DNA from: Candidatus Fermentibacterota bacterium
GTDB taxonomy: Bacteria; Fermentibacterota; Fermentibacteria; Fermentibacterales; JCC-6
Direction of reading: 5' to 3'
Assembly (NCBI GenBank): GCA_014728175.1
Contig: WJMA01000036.1
Span: 47,765-111,764, forward strand
DNA length: 64,000 bases
Under the pieces are notes generated by a model. The model was not told where the DNA came from, did not search any database, and saw only the letters and a program-made list of their open reading frames with translations. A program made the translations under genes and the position numbers. Shown piece after piece: positions 18,225 to 26,889 of this stretch (the first letter of the stretch is position 1; each line of letters begins with the position of its first letter).

Positions 18225-18320
18225 TCCTCCGATCCGTTTAGGCTATAGTGTTACGCCGCGACGAAGCGGGGTCAAGAACCGGTCTACTACGAACATGTCG
18301 GGGAGAAATCGTGCTATAAA

Positions 18321-18349
18321 TTGACAGTTATCGAAGCATATCCTATCTT
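18321..18349 (+). promoter_or_regulatory. Near-consensus sigma-70-type promoter for the recombinase-like gene
   Basis: TTGACA (18321-18326), a 17-base spacer and TATCTT (18344-18349) precede the gene start at 18427 by about 78 bases. The flanking intergenic DNA (18225-18426) is clearly more AT-rich than its surroundings. It is one of the two best promoter matches I saw. Confidence 0.65.
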
Positions 18350-18426
18350 ACTTGTGAAGATTAAGCCTACAATACCCCTCTATAACGCCAAAAACCGTCT
18401 CAGAAATGGGGAGAGGTCGAATAACA

Positions 18427-19266
18427 ATGAAGGATCTCATCGAGGAAACCAGGAAGCTTCTGCACAAGAAAGGCAGAAGTCCCAAGACCGCGAACAGCTA
18501 TCTGTCCCACATAAGACGGCTGAAAAAGACATTCAACAACAAAGCGGACAGCCTGTCCACCAAAGAGCTCAAGGATTATCTCGAAACCCTGGTGGACGAA
18601 GGCAAGTCCCTCTCCTACATCAATCAGGCACAAAGCGCGATAAGATTCCTCTACACCAAGGTTTTACAGAAGGAAAACCCTCTCCCCGGTCCCGGGGTGG
18701 TAAGCAAGAAGGTCCCCCTGCACGGCGTGTTCACCCGGGAAGAGGTTTTCAGCGTTCTCAAGAACGTCGACGAGCTGAAGTACAGACTGGCCCTGATGCT
18801 GATCTACTCCTCCGGCCTGCGGGTAGGCGAGACCGCCTACCTCAGAACCGCCAGCCTGGACATCCCCAACAGGATGATCCACGTGAACGACCGGGAGGGC
18901 GAGCACATACGCGATACCATACTTTCCCATGCGTCTGCAGACCTTCTCAGGCGTTACCTCGACTCCAGAGTGGACGACTCCCCTTACCTCTTCCCCGGTC
19001 GTGGCAAGTCCAACTTCGTTTCTGCCCGAACCATACAGAGGGCCTTCGCCGAGTCCCTCCTCCAGGCGGGCATCAAGAGACACGCCACGCTGGGTTGGCT
19101 GCGGCACAGCTTCGCGGTTCACCTTCTGGAGGACGGTATCGATCGCAACCTGGTCCAGCGCCTGCTGGGTATAAGCACCCCCTCCATGATCACCCCGTAT
19201 CTCAAGCTGGCAAAGAAGCGTAGCCCGCTGCGCGTGCAGAGCCCCATAGACAGGTTCTACCACTAG
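18427..19266 (+). CDS. Tyrosine recombinase-like protein with degenerate active site
   Basis: The 279 residues have the two-domain layout of phage-type integrases: an N-terminal SAM-like DNA-binding domain (about 1-85) and a catalytic-fold domain. SSGLRVGETAYL supplies the first Arg (Arg132), LRHSFAVHLLEDG the second (Arg226), and Tyr258 sits where the nucleophile belongs. The His of the HxxR box is Gly223, the later His/Trp is Ile249 in LLGIS, and the beta-hairpin Lys is missing from residues 157-163. GGAGAGG lies ten bases before the chosen ATG. The gene stands alone between oppositely oriented neighbours, with no other phage or transposon gene nearby. It may be a DNA-binding relic or a divergent recombinase. 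Confidence 0.85.
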   Translation: MKDLIEETRKLLHKKGRSPKTANSYLSHIRRLKKTFNNKADSLSTKELKDYLETLVDEGKSLSYINQAQSAIRFLYTKVLQKENPLPGPGVVSKKVPLHGVFTREEVFSVLKNVDELKYRLALMLIYSSGLRVGETAYLRTASLDIPNRMIHVNDREGEHIRDTILSHASADLLRRYLDSRVDDSPYLFPGRGKSNFVSARTIQRAFAESLLQAGIKRHATLGWLRHSFAVHLLEDGIDRNLVQRLLGISTPSMITPYLKLAKKRSPLRVQSPIDRFYH

Positions 19267-19315
19267 CCCGAAACCGCTGGCTCGACCCTGATCGAGACTG
19301 GTATTTTGTATTGGC

Positions 19316-19339
19316 GTATACTGTATACTTTACGGTAAA
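19316..19339. repeat. Two abutting palindromes downstream of the recombinase-like gene
   Basis: GTATACTGTATAC (19316-19328) and TTTACGGTAAA (19329-19339) are each perfect inverted repeats around one central base and touch each other. They lie in the 88-base gap between two convergent genes, 50 bases past the recombinase-like stop. They could be a protein-binding site, a recombination core or part of a terminator; the sequence alone does not decide. Confidence 0.5.
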
Positions 19340-19354
19340 CATTCCGGATTCGTA

Positions 19355-20512
19355 TCAGGCTTTCAGGGCCCGGTCGAAGTCCTCCAGCAGGTCTTCCGCG
19401 GCCTCTATGCCCACGGACACCCTCACCAGGGAGTCCGATATGCCAAGGTCGCTCCTCTCCTCGGGTGACAGCCCGGAATGTGAGGTGACCGCGGGTCTGG
19501 ACAGTAGCGTCTCCACCCCGCCCAGGCTGGTTGCCACGTAAGGTATCCGGACCTCATGCAGGAACCGCGCCGCATGCTCCGGCCCTCCGGCCGGATCGAA
19601 GCTGAGGACGCCTCCGCAACCGTCCAAAAGCTCTCGGGCGTTGTCGTACGAAGGGTCGTCGGAGAGCCCAGGATAGTGGACCGAGGACACCTTCGTATGC
19701 GACCGCAGATGCTCGGCCAGAGTCAGAGCCGTCTGGTTATGCCTTCTCATCCGCAGCCCCAGGGTCTTCATCCCTCTGTGCAGAAGGAAGCAGGCGTGGG
19801 GATCCAGGCAGCCGCCCAGATCCACCAAATTTTCCCCTATCCTGTCCACCAGGTCGCGTTTTCCAATCACCGCTCCGGCCACCAGGTCCGAGTGCCCGTT
19901 GAGATACTTGGAGCAGCTGTGGACGGAAAGATCGAATCCCTCCTCGGGTGGCCTGAAGTTCACCGGGCTGGCGAAAGTATTGTCCACCATGGATAGGAGA
20001 TCGTGATCGCGAGCAAACTCGACCGCTTTCCTCAGCCTGCCCACCCGAACCAGGGGATTTGATATGCTCTCCACCATGATCATGGCCGTCCGCTGGTGCA
20101 GAGCGTCTCTCCAGGTATCGGGATCCATCTCATCGATGAAATCGACAACTATCCCCACCTTGGAGATCACCCCTGTCAGCAGCTGGTGGGTTCCTCCGTA
20201 CAGGCTGCGCTGCACCATCAGGTGGTCTCCGGGACGCAGCAGGGTCAGCAGGGTAGTGGATATGGTGGCCATCCCGCTGGAGCTCACCAGGGCGGCCTCC
20301 CCTCCCTCCAGCGCCGCCAGCTTGCGGTGCAGGGCCAGGTGGTTGGGGGTGTTGTTCAGCCTTATGTACCGCAGCTCCTGGTCCGGATCGTCTCCGCTGT
20401 ACTCGAAGGTGGAGGATTGGAAGATGGGCATGCTGACCGATCCTTCCACCGCCGGGTCCGGCTCCCCCGCACGCACCAGTTTGGTGTCCAGCCGCCATTC
20501 CTCTCTACCCAT
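19355..20512 (-). CDS. Cystathionine gamma-synthase / gamma-lyase-family PLP enzyme
   Basis: A fold-type I PLP enzyme of 385 residues. It shows the Cys/Met-metabolism signature: SSSGMATIS phosphate-binding region, SLYGGT, VDNTFASP, the Schiff-base lysine in HSCSKYLNGHSD, and SLGGVETLLSRPA near the end. The family includes cystathionine gamma-synthase, cystathionine and methionine gamma-lyases and O-acetylhomoserine sulfhydrylase, and I cannot separate them from motifs alone. GGGAGG lies nine bases before the ATG. It is monocistronic, with no other methionine gene nearby. Confidence 0.92.
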   Translation of the reverse strand: MGREEWRLDTKLVRAGEPDPAVEGSVSMPIFQSSTFEYSGDDPDQELRYIRLNNTPNHLALHRKLAALEGGEAALVSSSGMATISTTLLTLLRPGDHLMVQRSLYGGTHQLLTGVISKVGIVVDFIDEMDPDTWRDALHQRTAMIMVESISNPLVRVGRLRKAVEFARDHDLLSMVDNTFASPVNFRPPEEGFDLSVHSCSKYLNGHSDLVAGAVIGKRDLVDRIGENLVDLGGCLDPHACFLLHRGMKTLGLRMRRHNQTALTLAEHLRSHTKVSSVHYPGLSDDPSYDNARELLDGCGGVLSFDPAGGPEHAARFLHEVRIPYVATSLGGVETLLSRPAVTSHSGLSPEERSDLGISDSLVRVSVGIEAAEDLLEDFDRALKA

Positions 20513-20648
20513 TCTTCCGGCCCTCCCTTCATCGAGTCATCGAGCGATGCCTAGCTCTCCACCCGCAGGATTTGCATATTACTGAGGCTAACATACACAC
20601 CGTTCGGCAAGGCCGGCATTTGGCCGGGTTTACTTTGGGAAGGGAAAC

Positions 20649-21314
20649 ATGAAAAGGTTCCTGCTAATCGCAATGATGCTCGTCTTAACCCTGGGTACCG
20701 CCGCTCTGGTCGGTTGCGGCGGAGACGGTACCGAACAGGCCGAAGAGACGGAGGAAGAGGCCGTTGAAGAGGAAGCTTCCGGCGGCGGTGCATCCGAGAC
20801 CGAGGAAGAGATGGAAGAGGAAGCTGTTGAGCCGGACGCCGAAGAGCCGGGAGAGGCCACGTCCGGAGCCGGCACTCCGGAAACCGTCGATCCCGTCTCC
20901 TGGGAATCCCTGATCGAACTTTTGCCCGACGCCCCGTCCGGCTGGACGGCGGACGAGCCCAGCGGCCAGACCATGAGCTCCCCCGGGTTCTCCACCAGCA
21001 TGTCCGAGCGCACCTACGAGAGCGAGTCCACCGACGAGGACGTAGAGATCGTCCTGGTCGACAACGCCTACAGCGAGAACTCCCCCTGGGCGACCCAGTT
21101 CGACACCGCCTTCGAGTTCTCCTCGTCCGACGGCCACTTAAGGCACACTGAGGTACATGGATATCCGGCCATAGACATATACAGCGCCCCCGACGACTAC
21201 GATCTTCTGGTTCTGGTGTCGGAGCGCTTCTTCGTATCCATTACCAGCGAAACGGAGGAATCGCGCGACCAGTTCGCCGACCTTATAGATTACGCCGCCC
21301 TGGCCGGGCTATAA
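20649..21314 (+). CDS. Predicted lipoprotein with acidic low-complexity linker
   Basis: The signal peptide (about 23 residues) ends in the lipobox LVGC, so Lgt modification and membrane anchoring are expected. Next comes a low-complexity linker of some 55 residues rich in Glu, Ala and Gly, then a globular domain of about 130 residues that starts near VSWESLIELLPDAPSGW. This order suggests an anchored extracytoplasmic domain held off the membrane. I do not recognise the domain. GGGAAGGG lies just before the ATG. It is flanked by divergent and convergent neighbours, so it is a single-gene unit. Confidence 0.85.
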   Translation: MKRFLLIAMMLVLTLGTAALVGCGGDGTEQAEETEEEAVEEEASGGGASETEEEMEEEAVEPDAEEPGEATSGAGTPETVDPVSWESLIELLPDAPSGWTADEPSGQTMSSPGFSTSMSERTYESESTDEDVEIVLVDNAYSENSPWATQFDTAFEFSSSDGHLRHTEVHGYPAIDIYSAPDDYDLLVLVSERFFVSITSETEESRDQFADLIDYAALAGL

Positions 21315-21317
21315 GAT

Positions 21318-21331
21318 TGGGGACGGGGGAA
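21318..21331. repeat. Copy of a 14-base word shared with the 40.2-kb inverted repeat
   Basis: TGGGGACGGGGGAA occurs 3 bases after the lipoprotein stop codon. The same 14 bases form the outer part of both arms of the inverted repeat at 40233-40326. Such G-rich words at the tips of palindromes are typical of repeats mobilised by REP-associated or IS200-like transposases, but no transposase is in this window. Confidence 0.5.
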
Positions 21332-21383
21332 CTATAAAACTGAATTAAAAAGCGGTTACCCACGTCTACGTATAGCTACTCCG

Positions 21384-21402
21384 CTGAAGCTCTCCGCTTC
21401 AG
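21384..21402 (+). terminator. Possible weak hairpin between the lipoprotein and dipeptidase genes
   Basis: CTGAAGC (21384-21390) pairs with GCTTCAG (21396-21402) across a five-base loop, 70 bases after the lipoprotein stop. It is followed by AT-rich DNA but not by a clear T run, so a terminator role is only a suggestion. The rest of the gap 21315-21449 is AT-rich and shows no gene. Confidence 0.25.
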
Positions 21403-21449
21403 TTGCAGATTATCTAAATCATATCATTTAAAAAGCTAGGGACGTCCCT

Positions 21450-22085
21450 TTAGGTGGGGACGTAGATGGCGGCGGGCTTTCGGAGCTTGAAGGCCCAGTA
21501 GCGGTCTCCGTAGGACCAGTGCCACCACTCCAACTCGTAGTTCACGAAGCCGGCCCGGGACATCGCTTCGGCCAGTAGCTTCCGGTTGCCCTTCGCGGCC
21601 TTGCTCACCAGGTCGCTCCCCGTGGGGGTACGGTCGTCGAACAACAGGTACTCGGTTCCCATGTCCAGGTCTTCGCCGTCGGGGCCAACCACAGTCAGGT
21701 CCACCGTGCCCCCGCACAGGTGCGGAGCGACCTTGTTCGGCCGGGCCACGAACAGGGAGGTTTCGGACTCCAGTTTCTTTTCGGGCCATTCCGGATGCTC
21801 CTTCCTCAGTTTGGTCAGGTAATCAGCGAACAGCTGCCTCTGCACCCTGGTGGGCCGGTGCGCCTCCCAGATCTTCATCCGGTGCCCCTCGGGCAGCAGC
21901 TCGGCCGCCCTGCACAATCTTCGGGCTGCGCCTTCCCTGAGGTAGCATTCGTTCTCGTCCAGCCCCTGGAGCTTGCGGCTCAAGTCATGAATGGCGATCA
22001 CTACCAGGTGGGGGCAGAGCCGGGCCGGATTCATCAGAGGCTCTCCGTTGTCCCGAACGGGTATGCTCAGGAGTTCTTCGCTCAA
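21450..22085 (-). CDS. D-alanyl-D-alanine dipeptidase (VanX/peptidase M15D type)
   Basis: A 211-residue zinc dipeptidase. It shows the VanX order: EAHRPTRVQRQLF, APHLCGGTVDLTV (zinc His and Asp), and ELEWWHWSYGD, where Glu is catalytic and His binds zinc. Family members cleave D-Ala-D-Ala in resistance or in wall recycling. The start is taken as TTG at 22085, which overlaps the fpg stop as TTGA; an ATG 45 or so bases further in is an alternative. There is no vanH or vanA-type ligase nearby, so recycling is more likely than vancomycin resistance. Confidence 0.85.
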   Translation of the reverse strand: MSEELLSIPVRDNGEPLMNPARLCPHLVVIAIHDLSRKLQGLDENECYLREGAARRLCRAAELLPEGHRMKIWEAHRPTRVQRQLFADYLTKLRKEHPEWPEKKLESETSLFVARPNKVAPHLCGGTVDLTVVGPDGEDLDMGTEYLLFDDRTPTGSDLVSKAAKGNRKLLAEAMSRAGFVNYELEWWHWSYGDRYWAFKLRKPAAIYVPT

Positions 22086-22873
22086 GGCGGCTGGCAACGG
22101 GCGCAGAAGTAGGTGGCCCGGCCGCTTATCGTGGTCCGCTCTATCGAGCCTCCGCAGCCCGGGCACTCCGCGCCCTCCTCCCGGCGGGGCAGGAGCCAGC
22201 TTCGGGGCGCGTTGGAAGCCTCGGCGCCGAAGTCTATGGCCTTCCGCAGCACCCTGGTCATCGTCCGGTACATCTCTTCCAGCTCTTCCCCCGACAGCTC
22301 GCTCGCCCGGCGGCGGGGATGAATCCCGGCCTGGAACAGGGTCTCGTCGGTGTACACGTTTCCCAGGCCGGCGATCCGGCCCTGGTCCATCAGCGCCGAT
22401 TTCACCGTGGCCCTGCTGCCCGCGAGAAGCTCTGCGAACCTTTCGGCGGACATCCGGTCGGACAGGGCGTCCGGTCCCAGCTCCTTGCGCTTGGCGTACT
22501 CCTCCGGAGACTCCACCACGGACACCGTTCCCAGCAGCCGCTGGGAGTCGTAGGCCAGGTTGCTTCCGTCGTCCAATGCCATAACCAGCCTCTGGTGCGG
22601 TGGCTCTTCGGCGGGCTTGCGGTAGGACTTCAAAAAGCCGCTCATCCCGAAATGCAGAAGCAGCCACTCTCCCCCGGAGAGCTTCACGAACAGGTTCTTC
22701 CCGTGCCGGCGGGTATCCTCCAGCCTGCTCCCTTTAAGCGCCTTCACCACGTCGTCGCGCCCGTGGTCCCTGTACAGCTCCTCTCTGGTGGTCCGTACGT
22801 CCCTCACCCGCCTTTTTAGGGAAGTGCTCTGCAGGTATTTTCGGAAAACCTCTACGTCGGGCAGCTCGGGCAA
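22082..22873 (-). CDS. mutM: Formamidopyrimidine-DNA glycosylase (Fpg/MutM, possibly Nei-type)
   Basis: A base-excision repair glycosylase/lyase. The mature N-terminus PELPDVEVFRK provides the catalytic Pro2 and Glu3. GRIAGLGNVYTDETLF is the H2TH region, and the C-terminal zinc finger is complete (CPGCGGSIERTTISGR, then CARC). At 263 residues it is full length. MutM excises oxidised purines such as 8-oxoguanine. It lies in a repair cluster with polX and ligA on the same strand, and overlaps the dipeptidase start. Confidence 0.92.
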   Translation of the reverse strand: MPELPDVEVFRKYLQSTSLKRRVRDVRTTREELYRDHGRDDVVKALKGSRLEDTRRHGKNLFVKLSGGEWLLLHFGMSGFLKSYRKPAEEPPHQRLVMALDDGSNLAYDSQRLLGTVSVVESPEEYAKRKELGPDALSDRMSAERFAELLAGSRATVKSALMDQGRIAGLGNVYTDETLFQAGIHPRRRASELSGEELEEMYRTMTRVLRKAIDFGAEASNAPRSWLLPRREEGAECPGCGGSIERTTISGRATYFCARCQPP

Positions 22874-22895
22874 ATCTATCTCCTCCTCCCGCGGC

Positions 22896-24647
22896 TCAGC
22901 CTTTCAGCCATTTTCTCAGCTTGGAAAGCGATTTGGTGTTTAGCAGATCGTCCGATTCCAGCCAGCCCCTGCGGGCCTGGTCGATCCCGTAGGACATGTA
23001 GCGCAAATGATCCGGCCGATGGGCGTCGGTGTTCACCACCAGCAGGGCGCCCTTCTCCGCGGCCCGGCGAAGGTGGATGTCGGCCAGGTCCAATCTGTTG
23101 GGCATGGCGTTGCACTCCAGCGCCACCTCCTGCTCCACCGCGGCATCGATAACCTGCTCCAGATCGATGTTAATGGGCCGGCGCTGGTTTATCTTCCTAC
23201 CGGTGGGATGGGCCAGTATGCTCACCGAGGGATGGGATAGGGCCTTGACCACCCTAGCCGTCATTTCGTCCTCGTCCATGTCCATGTTGGAATGAATCGC
23301 CACCACCACCAAGTCCAGCCTTTCCAGATGCCCGTCTTCCAGGTCCAACGAGCCGTCGTCCAGGATGTCCACCTCCATACCGCTGAGAATGGTGATATCT
23401 TCCACCTTCCCCCGAACCTTCTCCAGCTCTTCCCATTGTTTCTCCAGCTTCTCCTCGTCCAGGCCGGTGGTCACCCCCACCCAGCTGGAATGGTCCGTTA
23501 TCGCCATGTACTCGTAGCCCATGTCGGCGCAGGCCCGGGCCATCTCCTCGATCGACGCTTCTCCGTCCGACCAGGTGCTGTGCATCTGCAGGTCGCCCTT
23601 GATGTCGTCCATTCTCACCAGGTCGGGCAGATCGTTATTCTCGGCGGCCTCCAACTCCCCCCGGCTCTCCCTGAGCTCGGGGGGTATCCAGGGAAGGCCT
23701 ACGGCCTTGTAGACGCTTTTCTCGTCCTTCCCCGCCACCCGCTTACCCTCCTGAGGATCGGAGCTATCTGCGTTGCGGTTTTCGGGCACCTCGAAAACTC
23801 CGTACTCGCTTATCTTAAGCCCCCGCTCCACCCCCATCTTTCGCACCGCAACGTTGTGTGACTTGCTTCCGGTGAAGTAGTGCAGTGCGGCTCCGTAGGA
23901 CTCCTCGGGAAGTATCCTCAGATCGACCTGAAGCCCTGACCTTAGAACCACGGTTCCCCTGGTCTCTCCGGATTGCTCAACCCGGTCCACCGAATCGAAG
24001 GAGGTGAGGGCATCCATCACCGGCTCCCAGTCGTCGCAGATGGCCAGGATGTCGATGTCGCCCACGGTCTCGCTGCGCCGACGGAAGCTGCCGGCTATCT
24101 GCAGCCGCTTAAGGGCTTTGGCATCCTGAAGATGCTCCACCAGAGGCCGGACCAGGCTGTCGGCCTCCGACAGCAGGAAGCGCTCCTCCCGGCCGGTAAC
24201 CTCCTCCAGCTCCCTTCGCATCTTCTCCGCCGTCTTGGCCCCCAGGCCCTCGAGCTTGCTCACCTCTCCGGACTCCAGGGCCCGGCGCAGCTTGTCCATC
24301 GAGTCCACGCCCAGCTCATGGTAGAGCTTGGCGGCGGTCTTGGCTCCCACCCCGTCCAGCTTCAGAAGCTCGGTTACGGTGGGCGACACGTCTTTCTGTA
24401 GCTCCCGCAGCCTTTCCAGGCCCCCGGTTCGGACCAGCTCGGTTATGTAGCTGCTCATGTCCTTGCCTATGCCTGGTATCTTGGTCAGATCCTCTTCCTC
24501 CTCGATCATCCTGCGCAGGGGACGGGCCTGGCTGGCCACCTTCTGTGCTGCGTTGCGGTAGGCACGGACCTTGAACGGGTTGCCGCCCTTTATCTCCAAC
24601 AGGTCAGCCACCTCTCTGAGCACCGCCGCGATCTCCACGTTCTCCAT
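22896..24647 (-). CDS. polX: DNA polymerase X with C-terminal PHP domain
   Basis: Bacterial family X polymerase for gap filling in repair. The 583 residues show an N-terminal HhH region (KIPGIGKDMSSYITE, KLDGVGAKTAAKLY, LEGLGAKTAEKM), the palm motif GSFRRRSETVGDIDIL with its DxD metal ligands, and VDLRI. The C-terminal PHP domain starts DLQMHSTWSDGEASIEE and continues with AITDHSS and VNTDAHRPDHL, which gives 3'-5' exonuclease and AP-site activity in this family. It is full length and 9 bases from ligA, consistent with a repair operon ligA-polX-fpg. Confidence 0.96.
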   Translation of the reverse strand: MENVEIAAVLREVADLLEIKGGNPFKVRAYRNAAQKVASQARPLRRMIEEEEDLTKIPGIGKDMSSYITELVRTGGLERLRELQKDVSPTVTELLKLDGVGAKTAAKLYHELGVDSMDKLRRALESGEVSKLEGLGAKTAEKMRRELEEVTGREERFLLSEADSLVRPLVEHLQDAKALKRLQIAGSFRRRSETVGDIDILAICDDWEPVMDALTSFDSVDRVEQSGETRGTVVLRSGLQVDLRILPEESYGAALHYFTGSKSHNVAVRKMGVERGLKISEYGVFEVPENRNADSSDPQEGKRVAGKDEKSVYKAVGLPWIPPELRESRGELEAAENNDLPDLVRMDDIKGDLQMHSTWSDGEASIEEMARACADMGYEYMAITDHSSWVGVTTGLDEEKLEKQWEELEKVRGKVEDITILSGMEVDILDDGSLDLEDGHLERLDLVVVAIHSNMDMDEDEMTARVVKALSHPSVSILAHPTGRKINQRRPINIDLEQVIDAAVEQEVALECNAMPNRLDLADIHLRRAAEKGALLVVNTDAHRPDHLRYMSYGIDQARRGWLESDDLLNTKSLSKLRKWLKG

Positions 24648-24656
24648 CGATGTACC

Positions 24657-26714
24657 CTACTCCAGGGCCCCGGCGTCCCGGAGCATCTTCAGAAAGCCTT
24701 CCTCGTCGAGAAACTCCAAGTCTTCCTCCCGGGCCTTCTCCGCCTTTGAGCCCGGATCCTCGCCTATAACCACGTAATCGGTACGGGAGCTCACCGAGGA
24801 GGTGGCCCTGCCTCCCAGCGACTCCACCAGCTCCTGGGCCTGGTCCCGGCTCATGCTGTCCAGGGCTCCGGTGAACACGAACCTCAGGCCTTCGAAAGCC
24901 TCTCCCCGGGCTCCCTCCTCCTCGGTTATCTCCAGGCCGGCTTCCAGGAGACCGTCTATGGCTTTGCGGTTGTGCTCCTCCCTGAAAAAGCCGTGTATAG
25001 CCTCGGCCACCTTGGGCCCCACCCTCTCCACCTCTTCCAGCTGAGAGCGGGAGGCGTTCCTCAGGTCGGCCAGGGTGCCGAAGTGCCGGGCCAGGTCCCT
25101 GGCGGTAGCCTCTCCCACCTCGGGGATGCCCAGGGCGTACAGAAAGCGTTGCAGCTCGATTTTTCTGCTTCTCTCGATCTGGCCCAGCAGGTTCTCGGCG
25201 GACTTGTCACCCCAGCCGTCCAGCTGCAGCAGATCTTCCTTTTTTAATTTGAAGAGGTCGGAAAGCTGCTTCACATATCCCCGCTCCACCAGCGCGGAGA
25301 CCGTCTCCTCACCCAAACCGTCTATGTCCAGCCCCGGCGGGGACCCGAAGTGCTGGATACGGCCCTTGAGCTGGGCGGGGCATCCGTAGGTATTGGGGCA
25401 TCGGGCAAGGGGCCCTTCGGTTACTATCTCCGTGCCGCAGGAGGGGCAGACGGGGGGCATCTGGAAAGGTTCCTCGCGCTTGCGCCCAGGCTCGTTTATC
25501 CGCTCCACCACCTCGGGGATCACGTCCCCGGCTCTCTGCACCCGGACCTTGTCGCCCCGTCTGACGTCCTTCCTGGCCAGCTCGCTGGGATTGTGCAGGC
25601 TGGCCCTGGACACGGTCACTCCTCCCACCTCCACCGGACGCAGCAGGGCCACCGGGGTCAGCAGGCCGGTCCTTCCCACCTGAACGGCTATCTCCTCCAC
25701 CCTGGTCACCTCCCGGCGGGGCTCGAACTTATAGGCCAGTGCCCAGCGCGGATGGTGGGAGGTCTCCCCCATCGACTCCCTCAGCGAGTGGTCGTCCACC
25801 TTGAAGACCACCCCATCTATCTCGTAGTCCAGCTCCTCCCTGTTGTCCGACCAGTGGGCGTGGTAGTCCAGAAGCTCGTCCAGCTCCCCGACGGTGCTGA
25901 TCTCGTCGGGCACGGCGAATCCCCAGTCGGTAAGGGCTTTTACCACCTCGCTGTCTCTCCCCAAATCGCCGTCCTCTATCCGCAGTATCTCGTAGGCCAG
26001 GAACTCCAGGGGGCGGTCGGCGCTGATGGAAGGGTCCAGCTGCTGCAGCGCCCCGGCCGCCGCGTTGCGGGGATTGGCGAAGGGGTTCTCGCCGTTCTCC
26101 ACCAGCCGTCGGTTGAGCTCTTGGAACCCGGACTTGAACATCATCACCTCGCCCCGCACCGAAAGGAACGAAGGCACCGGCCTCTGGTCCCCCCTCAGGC
26201 GAAGAGGTACCGAGCCGACGGTTTTGAGGTTCGGGGTCACGTCATCGCCCACCCTGCCGTTGCCTCTGGTCAGCCCCCGGACCAGGGTTCCATCCTCGTA
26301 GACCAGCTCCACGGACGCCCCGTCCAGCTTGGGCTCGGCGATTATCCGCCAGTCTCCCGAACCGGCGGCGTCCTTAACCCGGGACAGGAATCGCTCCAGT
26401 TGGGGCCGCTCGCGGGTGGCGTCCAGGCTGAGCATCCGCCTGGTGTGCTCTACGGACTCGAAGCCCTCCATGGGCTCTCCCCCCACCCTCTGGGTGGGAG
26501 AGTCCGGGGTCATTAGATCGGGAAAGCGCTCCTCGATCTTCTGCAGCGCGGAGAACAGACGATCGTACTGGCGGTCGGAGATTCGGGGGCTCTTCTCCAC
26601 GTAGTAGTGGTAGTTGTGCTCCCTGACCTTCTCCCGCAGGTCTTCCAGCCTCTCTCTGGCCTCTTCCTTGGAAAGGGAAACCAGCTCTTCGACACTCGGT
26701 ACAAGATCGGGCAT
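24657..26714 (-). CDS. ligA: NAD-dependent DNA ligase
   Basis: The 685 residues follow the LigA domain order: Ia domain, adenylation domain with the KLDGASVELVYEDG lysine motif, OB fold, a four-Cys zinc finger (CPSCGTE, then CPNTYGCPAQ), HhH repeats and a C-terminal BRCT domain (FVFTGALDSMSRDQA). All parts are present. LigA seals nicks during replication and repair with NAD+. It is the first gene of the ligA-polX-fpg-dipeptidase run and is divergent from the HhH gene at 26890. Confidence 0.97.
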   Translation of the reverse strand: MPDLVPSVEELVSLSKEEARERLEDLREKVREHNYHYYVEKSPRISDRQYDRLFSALQKIEERFPDLMTPDSPTQRVGGEPMEGFESVEHTRRMLSLDATRERPQLERFLSRVKDAAGSGDWRIIAEPKLDGASVELVYEDGTLVRGLTRGNGRVGDDVTPNLKTVGSVPLRLRGDQRPVPSFLSVRGEVMMFKSGFQELNRRLVENGENPFANPRNAAAGALQQLDPSISADRPLEFLAYEILRIEDGDLGRDSEVVKALTDWGFAVPDEISTVGELDELLDYHAHWSDNREELDYEIDGVVFKVDDHSLRESMGETSHHPRWALAYKFEPRREVTRVEEIAVQVGRTGLLTPVALLRPVEVGGVTVSRASLHNPSELARKDVRRGDKVRVQRAGDVIPEVVERINEPGRKREEPFQMPPVCPSCGTEIVTEGPLARCPNTYGCPAQLKGRIQHFGSPPGLDIDGLGEETVSALVERGYVKQLSDLFKLKKEDLLQLDGWGDKSAENLLGQIERSRKIELQRFLYALGIPEVGEATARDLARHFGTLADLRNASRSQLEEVERVGPKVAEAIHGFFREEHNRKAIDGLLEAGLEITEEEGARGEAFEGLRFVFTGALDSMSRDQAQELVESLGGRATSSVSSRTDYVVIGEDPGSKAEKAREEDLEFLDEEGFLKMLRDAGALE

Positions 26715-26889
26715 TGCTATCCGTTCCGCAGGACGAGAAAAATCTCTATCAAATTACACCATATTCTAAGCGTCAAAAGCATCAATCGGGCCTCCCCCCA
26801 TTGGCGGCTGCCGCTTTCCATGCTTGATGCTAGAGTAGCCACATGGTAGAGAAATATAGGGAATAGCCGATCTACGGAGGTGTAGAGCC

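Noticed and set aside
21450..22085. Vancomycin-resistance cluster
   Set aside because: Only a VanX-type dipeptidase is present; no vanH, D-Ala-D-Lac ligase or vanRS genes adjoin it.
22086..22667. Upstream extension of the dipeptidase frame through fpg
   Set aside because: It overlaps fpg on the same strand in another frame; the extension has an Arg/Gly-rich make-up and the family match begins only near 22085.
26771..26776. TTGACG on the minus strand as a ligA -35 box
   Set aside because: The -10 box at 17 bases (TTTGAT) is weak, so it was not listed as a feature.
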